Both the position numbers and the translations under genes were made by a program. A DNA stretch of 64,000 bases from an uncultured Clostridia bacterium (lineage in GTDB: Bacteria; Bacillota; Clostridia; Christensenellales; Aristaeellaceae), in assembly GCA_946407745.1 (NCBI GenBank), contig CAMJPQ010000002.1, forward strand, positions 85,787 through 149,786. The letters are read 5' to 3'. Under the pieces are notes generated by a model. It was not told the origin of the DNA and searched no databases. It was given only the letters and a program-made list of their open reading frames with translations. Position 1 is the stretch's first letter. Every line of letters starts with the position of its first letter. This document shows, piece after piece, positions 20,195-29,412 of the stretch.

Positions 20195-20632
20195 ATGATG
20201 AACATCCATGAATCGGCAGAGGATTATCTGGAAGCGATACTCATGCTGAAGCAGGAAAAGGGCTTTGCCCGGTCTGTCGATATCGCAACACGCCTTGCCG
20301 TCACAAAGCCTTCCGTATCCTTCGCAATGAAAAAGCTGCGTGAAAACGACTATATTACCATGGATTCGGATAACCTGATCAATCTGACAGAAAAGGGAGA
20401 GGCCATTGCCTCCCGCATCCTGGAAAGGCACAAAATCATCACAGCTTATCTTTGCAGTCTCGGTGTTGCCCCCGAAGTAGCCAGGGAGGATGCCTGCAAA
20501 ATGGAGCACGATCTTTCCGAGGAAACCTATGCCGCTATGAAGACAAAGGTTCACTCCCTGAACCAGACCAGGGCGGAGTCCTGCCCTGCCTTCCGTGCCG
20601 GGGAGTGCGTCGGAGACTGCCTCTCTGAGTGA
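20195..20632 (+). CDS. DtxR/MntR-family metal-dependent transcriptional regulator
   Basis: ESAEDYLEAILML, HTH DIATRLAVTKPSVSFAMKKLRENDYI, ILERHKIITAYLCSLGV...DACKMEHDLSEET. Confidence 0.9.
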   Translation: MMNIHESAEDYLEAILMLKQEKGFARSVDIATRLAVTKPSVSFAMKKLRENDYITMDSDNLINLTEKGEAIASRILERHKIITAYLCSLGVAPEVAREDACKMEHDLSEETYAAMKTKVHSLNQTRAESCPAFRAGECVGDCLSE

Positions 20633-20634
20633 AC

Positions 20635-20670
20635 GATATCGCCCCCTGCCAGCAGGCAGGGGGCGATATC
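20635..20670. terminator. Hairpin between convergent genes, probable bidirectional terminator (weak U-tract)
   Basis: Perfect 16-bp stem GATATCGCCCCCTGCC-AGCA-GGCAGGGGGCGATATC. Confidence 0.7.
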
Positions 20671-20683
20671 TGTCTTGCGGAAC

Positions 20684-21289
20684 TCATCCAGCTGTAAAGT
20701 GGAAGCAGACCACCCGCATCACGGGCGCCTTTTGCACAATGACAACCAGTTTCTCGTTGATCGTCTCATCAAAGCTGACAGTGTAAGCCGGGAAGGCCTC
20801 CTCCATATAATAACAGGTATACTGATGCGCTACAGCGATTTTCTGCGCCGAGGGCACCAGCGCCTTGGCAAAGGCAGCAAGGAACTGCGCTTCGTCCTCT
20901 GCGGCGGGCGTGCCGGCCAGTTCGTCTTCGTTTTCAGAAAGAGCCGATTCGCTTTCAACAAATGCCAGTCCGTTCTGTCCTTCCACCGGCAGGCCGGTAT
21001 AGCGGCTGATGATCATAAACAGGCCGTTCTCTTCGTTCAAAACGCCTTCACTGTAACGACCATAGACATGAAAATTGCCCTCGCCGTCGTCAAAGGCGCC
21101 CCAGCCGCCCTGCTCGCTGTCCTGGCTGAAGAAATCGCTGGTCCACACTAGCCTGGCATAGGCAGTTGCTTCTTCTTCATCAAATATCCTGCCGGGGGTG
21201 ATGGTCTTGTAAATCACCGGGATCGTGCTTTCCGCCGCGCAGGTCACAGTCATCGCCAGCAGCAGCAATACCGCAAAAATCTTTTTCAT
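20684..21289 (-). CDS. Small exported protein, unknown family
   Basis: Signal peptide MKKIFAVLLLLAMTVTCAAE; resembles neighbour 21304-21879. Confidence 0.7.
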   Translation of the reverse strand: MKKIFAVLLLLAMTVTCAAESTIPVIYKTITPGRIFDEEEATAYARLVWTSDFFSQDSEQGGWGAFDDGEGNFHVYGRYSEGVLNEENGLFMIISRYTGLPVEGQNGLAFVESESALSENEDELAGTPAAEDEAQFLAAFAKALVPSAQKIAVAHQYTCYYMEEAFPAYTVSFDETINEKLVVIVQKAPVMRVVCFHFTAG

Positions 21290-21303
21290 GATGCTCCCCC
21301 TTT

Positions 21304-21879
21304 TCAGCCCCAGACAGGTGAGACCGCAACCACGCGCGGCGTACCATCCATCAGCAGCGTCACAATATAAGAGAAGTCGTATGTGTCGCCAAGGAGCACT
21401 TCAAAATCGCAATAGCGCGGGTCCCAGCTGTCAAAGGCGATGATTTCCGCATCAGCCGGAGCCTTGGCCGCAGCGCAGACCGCAAAGCGTCGCAGCAGGG
21501 AAAGAAGCTGCTCATTCTTTGGCTCCTCAATGACCACTTCGTCATAGCCTTCCGGTTCAGGCGCTCGCTGCGCCAGCATGCTGTAATTGCGCAGCGACCA
21601 CAGCGTTCCGTCGCGCAGCAGCGTCATTTCCAGCTCAGCGCCTTCTTCGCCGTCCAGATAGCCTGAAACCTGGAAGCTGTCTTCCTCCGTCTCAGTGCTC
21701 CATTTATAGGCTTCTGCATCCACCCCGGTGAAATCAGACCCCCATACCAGCTTTGCAAGGCGCACGGCTTCATCGCCATTGCCGATTTCATTCAATGTGA
21801 ATTCCTGCGCCGCGGCAGCGCCAAAGATCATCAGCAGCGCCATGGCGGCCGCAATCACTGTTTTTATTGTTTTACCCAT
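21304..21879 (-). CDS. Small exported protein, paralogue-like neighbour of 20684-21289
   Basis: Signal peptide MGKTIKTVIAAAMALLMIFGAAAAQ; shared (AxLVWxSDFxxxDxE...FxVxGxxxG...) pattern. Confidence 0.7.
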   Translation of the reverse strand: MGKTIKTVIAAAMALLMIFGAAAAQEFTLNEIGNGDEAVRLAKLVWGSDFTGVDAEAYKWSTETEEDSFQVSGYLDGEEGAELEMTLLRDGTLWSLRNYSMLAQRAPEPEGYDEVVIEEPKNEQLLSLLRRFAVCAAAKAPADAEIIAFDSWDPRYCDFEVLLGDTYDFSYIVTLLMDGTPRVVAVSPVWG

Positions 21880-22025
21880 TCTTTCCTCCATTGACGAATG
21901 TTGCGATTCCATGTTAGAATGAAACCGATATGATATTTTTCGGCATATTTGTTCGGATTCCTGCCTAAGCGGTGCCGAAACTGTACATTTTACAGCCGTC
22001 ACATGTTTTCAGGAGGTACAGTCAA

Positions 22026-23522
22026 GTGGATGTTTCCATCACCCCGGAACAGATGCGGCAGCTGGAAAAGCAGTGGCTGTCCGAAACATGCGTTCCCTCC
22101 ATTGTGCTGATGGAAGAAGCAGCCAGGGGAATCGTGCATCGCCTCCTTACGCTTTGCCCGAGTGCCGGCCGTGTGCTGTTTCTCTGCGGGACTGGGAATA
22201 ACGGCGGCGACGGATACGCTGCTGCACGCTTCTGGCAGCAGCAGGGCGGCAGGGCACTGATGATCGAGCTTCAAGCCACAACGTCTGGTGATGCCGCGCA
22301 CGAGCGACTGCTGGCTGTCATGTCCGGTGCGACTGTCATTAACTGGGAGGAGGGTTCTTCTCTTCCGGAGGCGGACGCCGTTGTGGATGCCTTATTCGGC
22401 ACCGGTATGAACAGACCGTTGGAGGGCAGGGCGCTTGCGCTGGTCAGGCAGGTGAACAGCCTGGCGCTTCCCGTGCTCAGCGTGGATATTCCCTCCGGGC
22501 TGAGCGGCAGAGACGGCCGCGTGATGGGAGACTGCATCCGAGCCAGTGTGACAGTAACCTTTCACCGCATCAAGCAGGGGCTGCTGTTGAGAGAGGCGCC
22601 ACGGTATACGGGCAGTATAGAAGTGCATCCCATCCTGATCCCTGCGGATTACGGCGGCTGCGATGGCTTTCAGTCAATGCGCCCGGCTGAACTGCAGTCC
22701 TTCCTTCCTCTCAGAAACAAAGTATCGCACAAGGGCGACTATGGGCGTGTACTGATTTTTGCTGGTTCCATGGGCATGGCCGGTGCCGCCTGCATGTGCG
22801 CAAGGGCAGCCGTTCGCTCTGGTGCAGGGCTGACGACCCTGCTCTGCCGTGAGTCACTGGTGCCGATCTTTCAGGCGCTTGTACCCTCCGCCATGTGTGT
22901 GGCGCTGCCGGAGCGGGGCGGTATGCTCACGGAAAGCGCATCGGAGCTGGCCGTTGCGGCCCTGAGAAAAGCGGACGCCGCTGTTATCGGCTGTGGTCTT
23001 GGCCTCAGTGATGATCTGCTACCGCTGCTTCATGCGTTCCGCGCAGCAAAGCAGCCCATAATATGGGACGCTGACGCACTGACACTGCTCAGCCGGAATG
23101 AAGCGCTCCTCCCACTCCACTCCAATCACATCATCACACCGCACGCCGGAGAGGCAGCCAGACTGCTCTGCACCGGTGTCGAAGCAGTTCTTGATGAGCC
23201 TCTGTTTTCTCTGCACCAGCTTCACAGAAAAACCGGCGCAAGTGTCCTGCTGAAGGGGCCTTGCTCACTCATGTACGACGGAAACAGCGTTGCCGTGAAC
23301 CGCTTTGCCTCCCCCGCGCTGGCCAAGGGCGGCAGCGGAGATGTGCTTGCCGGCATACTCGGCGCTCTGGCCGCAAGAAGGGATATTCGTCTCAGCATGC
23401 TCGAGCGGATGCAGTGCGCAGCGCTGATTCACGGCTTGGCCGCACAACGCGCCGCGGAGGCCCGGGGCGAGGATGGCATGACACCGGATGACCTCATTGA
23501 TGCCATTTGCCTCAGAGGCTGA
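22026..23522 (+). CDS. nnr: Bifunctional NAD(P)HX epimerase / ADP-dependent NAD(P)HX dehydratase
   Basis: YjeF_N GTGNNGGDGYAAARFW, VDALFGTGMNRPLEG; YjeF_C NKVSHKGDYGRVLIFAGSMGMAGAA, ITPHAGEAARLL, GGSGDVLAGILGAL; GTG start with AGGAGG. Confidence 0.94.
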   Translation: MDVSITPEQMRQLEKQWLSETCVPSIVLMEEAARGIVHRLLTLCPSAGRVLFLCGTGNNGGDGYAAARFWQQQGGRALMIELQATTSGDAAHERLLAVMSGATVINWEEGSSLPEADAVVDALFGTGMNRPLEGRALALVRQVNSLALPVLSVDIPSGLSGRDGRVMGDCIRASVTVTFHRIKQGLLLREAPRYTGSIEVHPILIPADYGGCDGFQSMRPAELQSFLPLRNKVSHKGDYGRVLIFAGSMGMAGAACMCARAAVRSGAGLTTLLCRESLVPIFQALVPSAMCVALPERGGMLTESASELAVAALRKADAAVIGCGLGLSDDLLPLLHAFRAAKQPIIWDADALTLLSRNEALLPLHSNHIITPHAGEAARLLCTGVEAVLDEPLFSLHQLHRKTGASVLLKGPCSLMYDGNSVAVNRFASPALAKGGSGDVLAGILGALAARRDIRLSMLERMQCAALIHGLAAQRAAEARGEDGMTPDDLIDAICLRG

Positions 23523-23602
23523 TGAATCATCAGGACGCTGCAGCCGTGAACACAAACGTGCCTGCACATCAGAAGCAATCCCATTTCAGAAGCATCCGTT
23601 TG

Positions 23603-23637
23603 AAAAGCAAATTGCCGGAAAGGGCCGTTTGCTTTTT
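23603..23637 (+). terminator. Intrinsic terminator downstream of nnr
   Basis: AAAAGCAAA...TTTGCTTTTT 9-bp outer stem ending in a T-run. Confidence 0.75.
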
Positions 23638-23651
23638 CCCTTCACCTTTGC

Positions 23652-23657
23652 TATAAT
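23652..23657 (+). promoter_or_regulatory. Sigma-A -10 box upstream of the amylosucrase-like gene
   Basis: TATAAT; a 17-bp spacer places the -35 (TTGCTT, 23629-23634) inside the terminator right arm. Confidence 0.5.
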
Positions 23658-23687
23658 ATTAACAATGACAAAACCGGAGGCGGTCGT

Positions 23688-25532
23688 ATGGAAAACAGGC
23701 AAATGGATACCGCATTCGAGGCCCGCTTTGCTGAACGCGTGGATGAGTTGAAATGGCTGTTCTGCGAGCTTTATCACAATAATCAGGCCGCCTGGAGCAG
23801 CTTTGCCGAGATGCTCCGCCGACTATGGCAGGATCGTCCGGTTCAGCTGAAAGAGCTGGATAACAGGCGGGAGGCAGATCCGGACTGGTATAAGAGCAAG
23901 AGCCTGCTGGGCATGGTGATGTATGTGCAGGCCTTTGCCCAAACGCTCAGGGGGCTGGAGCAGAAGCTGGACTATGTGCAGGAGTGCGGTGCGAATGTGC
24001 TGCACCTCATGCCGCTTCTCCAATCGCCGGAAGGCCGGAATGACGGCGGCTATGCTGTGAGCGATTTTACCCGGGTTCAGCCTGAGCTGGGCACCATGGA
24101 GGATTTGAACGAACTGAGCCAGGAGTGCCACAGCCGCGGCATCAGCCTCTGTCTTGATTTTGTGATGAACCACACCAGTGAGGATCATGAGTGGGCAAAG
24201 AAGGCCAGGGCCGGAGACAGAGCTTACCAGAACAGGTACTTCTTCTACAACACCTGGGATATACCGAATGCCTATGAGCAGACCATGCCACAGGTGTTCC
24301 CCACCACCGCACCCGGTAATTTCACCTGGTGCGAGGAAGCCCAGCAGGTAGTGATGACAACATTCTATCCCTATCAGTGGGATCTGAACTACGCCAACCC
24401 GGTTGTGTTCAGAGATATGACAGAGTATCTCCTGAACCTGTGCAACCATGGCATAGATATTATCCGCCTGGATGCCGTGCCGTACATCTGGAAGGCCCTG
24501 GGCACAAGCTGCCGCAACCTGCCGCAAGTGCACACACTGGTCCGGATGCTCCGCCTCACCTGTGAGATCGTCTGCCCTGCCACACTGCTGCTGGGCGAGG
24601 TGGTAATGGAGCCCTCCCGGGTCGTGCCCTATTTCGGTACGGTAGAGAAGCCTGAATGTCACCTGCTCTACAACGTGACGACCATGGCCACCATCTGGCA
24701 CACCGTCGCGACCAGGGATACAGCGCTGCTCAACCACCAGCTGGCGCAGGTGTTCTCACTGCCGAAGCACTGCGTATTCCTGAATTACCTGCGCTGCCAC
24801 GATGACATCGGCTGGGGGCTGGATTACGGCTTCCTCGCAGGAAAAGGCCTGAGTGAGGTAAGCCACAAGAAGTACCTGAATGATTATTTCACAGGCAAGT
24901 GGCCCGGCAGTGTTTCCCGCGGAGAGCTGTATAATGACGATCCGCGCCTTGGTGACGCGCGCCTCTGCGGAACAACCGCATCTCTCTGCGGCATCGAGGC
25001 AGCGAAGAAGTCGCGTGATGTGGTTGCCCTGAATGAAGCAGTGCAGCTTGACCTCACGCTGCACGCGCTGATGATGACGCTCAGCGGCCTTCCCATGATC
25101 TACTCCGGCGATGAAATCGCACAGGAAAACGATTTGTCCTATCATGACCAGCCATTGAAGGCGGATGACAGCCGCTATCTTCACCGCGGCAATATGGACT
25201 GGGAGAAGGCAGAAAAGAGAACAGACCCGGCGCAAACGGAGGGCAAGGTGTTCAGGGGGCTGCGGCGCCTTGAGCAGCTGCGCACGCGCCATATGGTTTT
25301 TGACACAGCCGCTTCCATTGAACTGCTGCCGACCGCGAATGAGCATGTGCTGGGTATTTCACGCAGCGGCGGTGGTGAAAAGCTGCTCGCGCTGTTCAAT
25401 TTCTCAGAGCACGAGGAAACCGCCCTGCCGCGGGACCGTTCACTGTATCTTGACCTGATGACAGGAGAAAGCCTGTATGCCGATGCAGTGCGTCTGCCTG
25501 CCAAGTCCTTTGCCTGGCTGCTGATGCACTGA
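23688..25532 (+). CDS. Amylosucrase-like GH13 enzyme
   Basis: NVLHLMPLLQSPEGRNDGGYAVSDF, LCLDFVMNHTSEDHEWA, IIRLDAVPYIWKALGTSCRNLP, LGEVVM, NYLRCHDDIGW. Confidence 0.88.
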   Translation: MENRQMDTAFEARFAERVDELKWLFCELYHNNQAAWSSFAEMLRRLWQDRPVQLKELDNRREADPDWYKSKSLLGMVMYVQAFAQTLRGLEQKLDYVQECGANVLHLMPLLQSPEGRNDGGYAVSDFTRVQPELGTMEDLNELSQECHSRGISLCLDFVMNHTSEDHEWAKKARAGDRAYQNRYFFYNTWDIPNAYEQTMPQVFPTTAPGNFTWCEEAQQVVMTTFYPYQWDLNYANPVVFRDMTEYLLNLCNHGIDIIRLDAVPYIWKALGTSCRNLPQVHTLVRMLRLTCEIVCPATLLLGEVVMEPSRVVPYFGTVEKPECHLLYNVTTMATIWHTVATRDTALLNHQLAQVFSLPKHCVFLNYLRCHDDIGWGLDYGFLAGKGLSEVSHKKYLNDYFTGKWPGSVSRGELYNDDPRLGDARLCGTTASLCGIEAAKKSRDVVALNEAVQLDLTLHALMMTLSGLPMIYSGDEIAQENDLSYHDQPLKADDSRYLHRGNMDWEKAEKRTDPAQTEGKVFRGLRRLEQLRTRHMVFDTAASIELLPTANEHVLGISRSGGGEKLLALFNFSEHEETALPRDRSLYLDLMTGESLYADAVRLPAKSFAWLLMH

Positions 25533-25537
25533 GCTCG

Positions 25538-26437
25538 ATGCTGGAGATAAGCATTCAAATGACCCGAAATCAAAGCCTTCACAGCCGCCTCGGCTGGCCG
25601 GAAATGACCTTTGCCTATACACAGATCGTTATCGGCTGCCTCATTGCCGGCGCGGCTTATCCGCTTTTTCTGACTCCAAACCGTATTGCCCCCGGCGGAC
25701 TGACCGGCGTGGCCACCATACTCAACCATTACTTTTCACTGCCTGTCGGTGCGGTCAGCTTTGCGCTGAACGTACCGCTTTTCCTGCTTGGCTGGCGCTC
25801 CGTCGGCGGGCGGTTTGTACTGCGGACCTTCTTTGCGACCATGCTCTTTTCGGCGGCTATTGACCTGCTTCCGTTGCCGAATGTCACCGATGACGCCATG
25901 CTGGCCGCCATCTGCGGCGGTGCGATGAGCGGTGTGGGCTTTGGGCTGATCATGCGCGGCGGTGCGACCACCGGCGGCACAGACATGCTGGCCAGAATCG
26001 TGCATCATCGCTTTCCTTTTATCACCGTCGGCGTTTTCCTGTTTGCCATTGATTTCGTAGTTGTTGCCGCAGCCGGTCTCACCATCGGCTCTGTGGAGGC
26101 GCTGTATGCTTTCATTACAATCTATCTGCAGAGCCGCGTCATTGATGTAGTCATGGTCGGTTTTACCGCAAACAAGGCCTGCTTTATCATGACCGACCGA
26201 TGGGAGGAGATCACCGACCGTGTGCTGCATGATATGGAGCGCGGCGTTACACAGCTGAAGGCACGTGGCGCCTACACCATGCAGGAGCGGCCTTTGATCC
26301 TCTGCGTGGTCAGCCGCTCTGAGCTGACGCAGCTCAAGGACATTGTGTCTCAGGTGGATGACCGAGCCTTCATGTTTGTAACCGAGGCCTTTGAAGCACT
26401 CGGCGAAGGTTTTCAGTCACTGAACAAGGGCACCTGA
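25538..26437 (+). CDS. YitT-family membrane protein (DUF161/DUF2179)
   Basis: N-terminal TM block with FLTPNRIAPGGLTGVATILNH, GGATTGGTDMLARIVHH, C-terminal DUF2179-like region. Confidence 0.9.
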   Translation: MLEISIQMTRNQSLHSRLGWPEMTFAYTQIVIGCLIAGAAYPLFLTPNRIAPGGLTGVATILNHYFSLPVGAVSFALNVPLFLLGWRSVGGRFVLRTFFATMLFSAAIDLLPLPNVTDDAMLAAICGGAMSGVGFGLIMRGGATTGGTDMLARIVHHRFPFITVGVFLFAIDFVVVAAAGLTIGSVEALYAFITIYLQSRVIDVVMVGFTANKACFIMTDRWEEITDRVLHDMERGVTQLKARGAYTMQERPLILCVVSRSELTQLKDIVSQVDDRAFMFVTEAFEALGEGFQSLNKGT

Positions 26438-26508
26438 ATGAGTTGCAATTTGTAATTAATTCGTAACACATACGAAATAAAACTGAAGCTTTTTGCTGCA
26501 GTCGGGTC

Positions 26509-26537
26509 TTTTCAAGAATTCGATTTTTTGTTATAAT
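26509..26537 (+). promoter_or_regulatory. Probable sigma-A promoter for the BMP-type binding protein
   Basis: TTTTCA (26509-26514) - 17 bp - TATAAT (26532-26537). Confidence 0.5.
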
Positions 26538-26603
26538 CATATTGAGAAATGTGCGGGCAAATCACCTTGCACGAACTCGAACAATTGAAGGAGGAACCCT
26601 TTC

Positions 26604-27704
26604 ATGAAGAAGATTGTTGCTCTTCTCCTGGCTGCCGTGATGCTGATGGCGATGGCTTCCTTTGCCTCCGCCGAGGATGTCAGAGTTGCGATGGTGACCG
26701 ACGTTGGCACCATCACCGACCAGTCCTTCAACCAGACCACCTACGAAGCGGCCAAGGCTTACTGCGAAGCCAACGGCATTGATTTCACCTATTATCAGCC
26801 CGCCACCGACACGGATGCCGACCGTATTGCCATGATCGACAAGGCCGTGGACGAAGGCTTTACCGTGATCCTGATGCCCGGCTACAAGTTCGGCCCCGCC
26901 ATCGGTGAGGTGCAGGGCGAATACAGCGACATCAAGTTCGTGGCCCTGGATGTGAGCGAGGGCGACCTGGGCGGCGCTGCGCTGGCTGAGAACGTGTACT
27001 GCGCTGTGTATCAGGAAGAGCTGTGCGGCTACATGGCCGGCTACGCTGCTGTGAAGCTGGGCTACAAGCACCTGGGCTTCCTGGGCGGCATGGCTGTGCC
27101 CGCCGTGATCCGCTATGGCTTCGGTTTTGTGCAGGGCGCTGACGCTGCTGCCAAGGAGCTGGGCAATGCTTCCGAAGTAGCGGTTGAGTATGTGTACGGC
27201 AACCAGTTCTATGGCGACGCCGACATCACCGCTTATATGGACAACTGGTATCAGAACCTGGGTGTGGAAGTTGTCTTCGCCTGCGGTGGCGGCATCTACA
27301 CTTCCGCTGCTGAAGCTGCTGCCAAGGTTGAAGGCGGCAAGGTGATCGGCGTGGACGTTGACCAGGCCGCCACCATCGACGGCGCCTACGGTGAGGGCAT
27401 GACCGTGACCTCCGCCATGAAGGGCCTTGGCGCGACCGTGAACACCCTCCTGTCCGAAATCGTGGCCGGCAACTTTGCCAACTACGGCGGCAAGGTGGAG
27501 ACCCTGGGCCTGGTCAACGGCGAGGATCCCGCTCTGAACTATGTCCAGATCGCTCCCTCCACCCAGTTCTCCGAGACCTTCACCGAGGACGACTACAAGG
27601 CGCTTGTTGCCGCCATGTTCGCCGGTGACGTGACTGTCTCCAACGCGATTGATGCCATGCCTGCCACCGAAATCACTGTGACTGACGCTGGCAACGTGAA
27701 GTAA
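26604..27704 (+). CDS. BMP-family (PnrA-like) ABC transporter substrate-binding protein
   Basis: VAMVTDVGTITDQSFNQTTYEAAKAY..., FAGYAAVKLGYKHLGFLGGMAVPAV-type BMP motifs; signal peptide without lipobox. Confidence 0.93.
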   Translation: MKKIVALLLAAVMLMAMASFASAEDVRVAMVTDVGTITDQSFNQTTYEAAKAYCEANGIDFTYYQPATDTDADRIAMIDKAVDEGFTVILMPGYKFGPAIGEVQGEYSDIKFVALDVSEGDLGGAALAENVYCAVYQEELCGYMAGYAAVKLGYKHLGFLGGMAVPAVIRYGFGFVQGADAAAKELGNASEVAVEYVYGNQFYGDADITAYMDNWYQNLGVEVVFACGGGIYTSAAEAAAKVEGGKVIGVDVDQAATIDGAYGEGMTVTSAMKGLGATVNTLLSEIVAGNFANYGGKVETLGLVNGEDPALNYVQIAPSTQFSETFTEDDYKALVAAMFAGDVTVSNAIDAMPATEITVTDAGNVK

Positions 27705-27717
27705 TCCTATCGTTCTG

Positions 27718-27749
27718 ATCCGGGGAGTGCGCTCATTCCCCGGATTTTT
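27718..27749 (+). terminator. Intrinsic terminator/attenuator after the BMP gene
   Basis: ATCCGGGGA - 10 nt - TCCCCGGAT followed by TTTT. Confidence 0.85.
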
Positions 27750-27805
27750 GACAAAAGCCCCTGTTCTCTCTCTTTCAAACAGAACGGAAACAGGGGCTTT
27801 TGTCA
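27749..27805. repeat. Second hairpin between BMP gene and transporter ATPase
   Basis: Perfect 17-bp inverted repeat TGACAAAAGCCCCTGTT / AACAGGGGCTTTTGTCA. Confidence 0.85.
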
Positions 27806-27879
27806 GAAATGTAAGCTGCTTCTCCAGCATGGTAGATGCAGTCGGCGCATTTATTATATCTCATGGGGAGGGTTGTACA

Positions 27880-29409
27880 TTGAGCGAATATGCCATTGAG
27901 ATGCTGAACATCACAAAGCGGTTTCCGGGCATTGTGGCGAATGACAACATCACCTTGCAGCTGAAAAAGGGCGAAATACACGCGCTGCTGGGTGAAAACG
28001 GCGCGGGCAAATCAACACTGATGAGCGTGCTCTTCGGCCTTTATCAGCCTGAGGAAGGCATCATTAAGAAGGATGGCAAGGTTGTCAAAATCAATGACCC
28101 GAATGATGCCAACGCGCTTGGGATCGGCATGGTGCATCAGCATTTCAAGCTGGTGGAATGCTTCACCGTGCTGGACAACATCATTCTCGGTGTGGAGCCC
28201 ACAAGCAAGCTCGGCCTTCTGAAGAAGGCGGAAGCCCGCAAAAAGGTCATTGAGCTCAGCGAAAAGTACGGCCTTCAGGTAAACCCGGATGCCAAGGTAG
28301 CCGACATCACGGTGGGTATGCAGCAGCGCACCGAGATCCTGAAGATGCTCTACCGCGACAACGAGATCCTCATCTTCGATGAGCCCACCGCGGTGCTGAC
28401 GCCTCAGGAGATCGACGAGCTGATGCAGATCATGAAGAACCTTGCCGCTGAGGGCAAATCCATTCTGTTCATCAGCCACAAGCTGGCAGAAATCATGGCG
28501 GTTGCTGATCGCTGCTCTGTGCTGCGCAAAGGCAAATACATCGGCACCGTCAACACGAAGGATGTCACCATGGAGGAGCTTTCCGCCATGATGGTCGGGC
28601 GCAATGTCAATTTCCACGTTGAAAAAGCGCCGCAGAAGCTCGGTGATGTCATCCTGAAAGTTGAAAACATGACCGTGGCCTCCCGTGTCCACAAGAATAA
28701 CGCGGTGAAGAATGTCTCTCTTGAGGTTCGCGCAGGCGAGATTGTCTGTATCGCCGGTATCGACGGGAACGGACAGACAGAGTTCGTTTATGGACTGACA
28801 GGTCTGGAGCCGCTTGTTTCCGGCAAGATTGAGCTGATGGGGCGCGATATTACCCACAGCGCCATCCGCAAGCGCTCACTGATGGGTATGAGTCATATTC
28901 CGGAGGACCGGCACAAGCACGGACTGGTGCTGGACTATACCCTAGAGGACGACATCGTGCTCCAGCGCTATTTTGAGCCCGAATTCAGCAAATATGGCTT
29001 CCTGCGCAGGAAAAACATCCGCAATTATTCTGAAAAGCTGATCGATCAGTATGATATCCGTTCCGGTCAGGGTCCTGTCACTGTTGCCCGCTCCATGTCC
29101 GGCGGCAATCAGCAAAAAGCGATCATCGCCCGTGAAATCGACAAGGATCCCTGCCTGCTGGTGGCCGTACAGCCGACTCGCGGCCTGGATGTCGGTGCCA
29201 TCGAGTACATTCACAGGCAGATTGTGGCACAGAGAGACGCCGGAAAAGCGGTATTGCTTGTCTCGCTGGAAATGGACGAGGTGCTGGACGTATCGGACCG
29301 TATCCTGGTGATGTACGAAGGAGAAATCGTGGGCGAGCTGGATCCGAAGAAGACCAATCCCGAGGAAATGGGCCTGTACATGGCCGGTGCAAAAAGGAAG
29401 GAGATGTGA
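27880..29409 (+). CDS. Nucleoside/sugar-type ABC transporter ATPase with two ATP-binding domains
   Basis: LLGENGAGKSTLMSVLFGLYQPEEG, EILIFDEPTAVLTPQEI, second half VCIAGIDGNGQTEFVYGLTGL; TTG start with GGGGAGGG. Confidence 0.93.
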   Translation: MSEYAIEMLNITKRFPGIVANDNITLQLKKGEIHALLGENGAGKSTLMSVLFGLYQPEEGIIKKDGKVVKINDPNDANALGIGMVHQHFKLVECFTVLDNIILGVEPTSKLGLLKKAEARKKVIELSEKYGLQVNPDAKVADITVGMQQRTEILKMLYRDNEILIFDEPTAVLTPQEIDELMQIMKNLAAEGKSILFISHKLAEIMAVADRCSVLRKGKYIGTVNTKDVTMEELSAMMVGRNVNFHVEKAPQKLGDVILKVENMTVASRVHKNNAVKNVSLEVRAGEIVCIAGIDGNGQTEFVYGLTGLEPLVSGKIELMGRDITHSAIRKRSLMGMSHIPEDRHKHGLVLDYTLEDDIVLQRYFEPEFSKYGFLRRKNIRNYSEKLIDQYDIRSGQGPVTVARSMSGGNQQKAIIAREIDKDPCLLVAVQPTRGLDVGAIEYIHRQIVAQRDAGKAVLLVSLEMDEVLDVSDRILVMYEGEIVGELDPKKTNPEEMGLYMAGAKRKEM

Positions 29410-29412
29410 GAA

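Noticed and set aside
26438-26603. Possible purine riboswitch before the BMP-type nucleoside transporter
   Set aside because: The leader between TATAAT (26532) and the start codon is only about 65 nt and lacks the conserved purine aptamer core
26562-27830. 422-aa minus-strand ORF opposite the BMP gene (His/Gly/Val-rich)
   Set aside because: Codon-bias artefact antisense to a highly expressed gene
27727-27879. N-terminal extension of the ABC ATPase ORF (MRSFPGFLTKAPVLSLSNRTETGAF...)
   Set aside because: It translates through the intergenic hairpins; the TTG at 27880 has a proper SD and fits the family N-terminus
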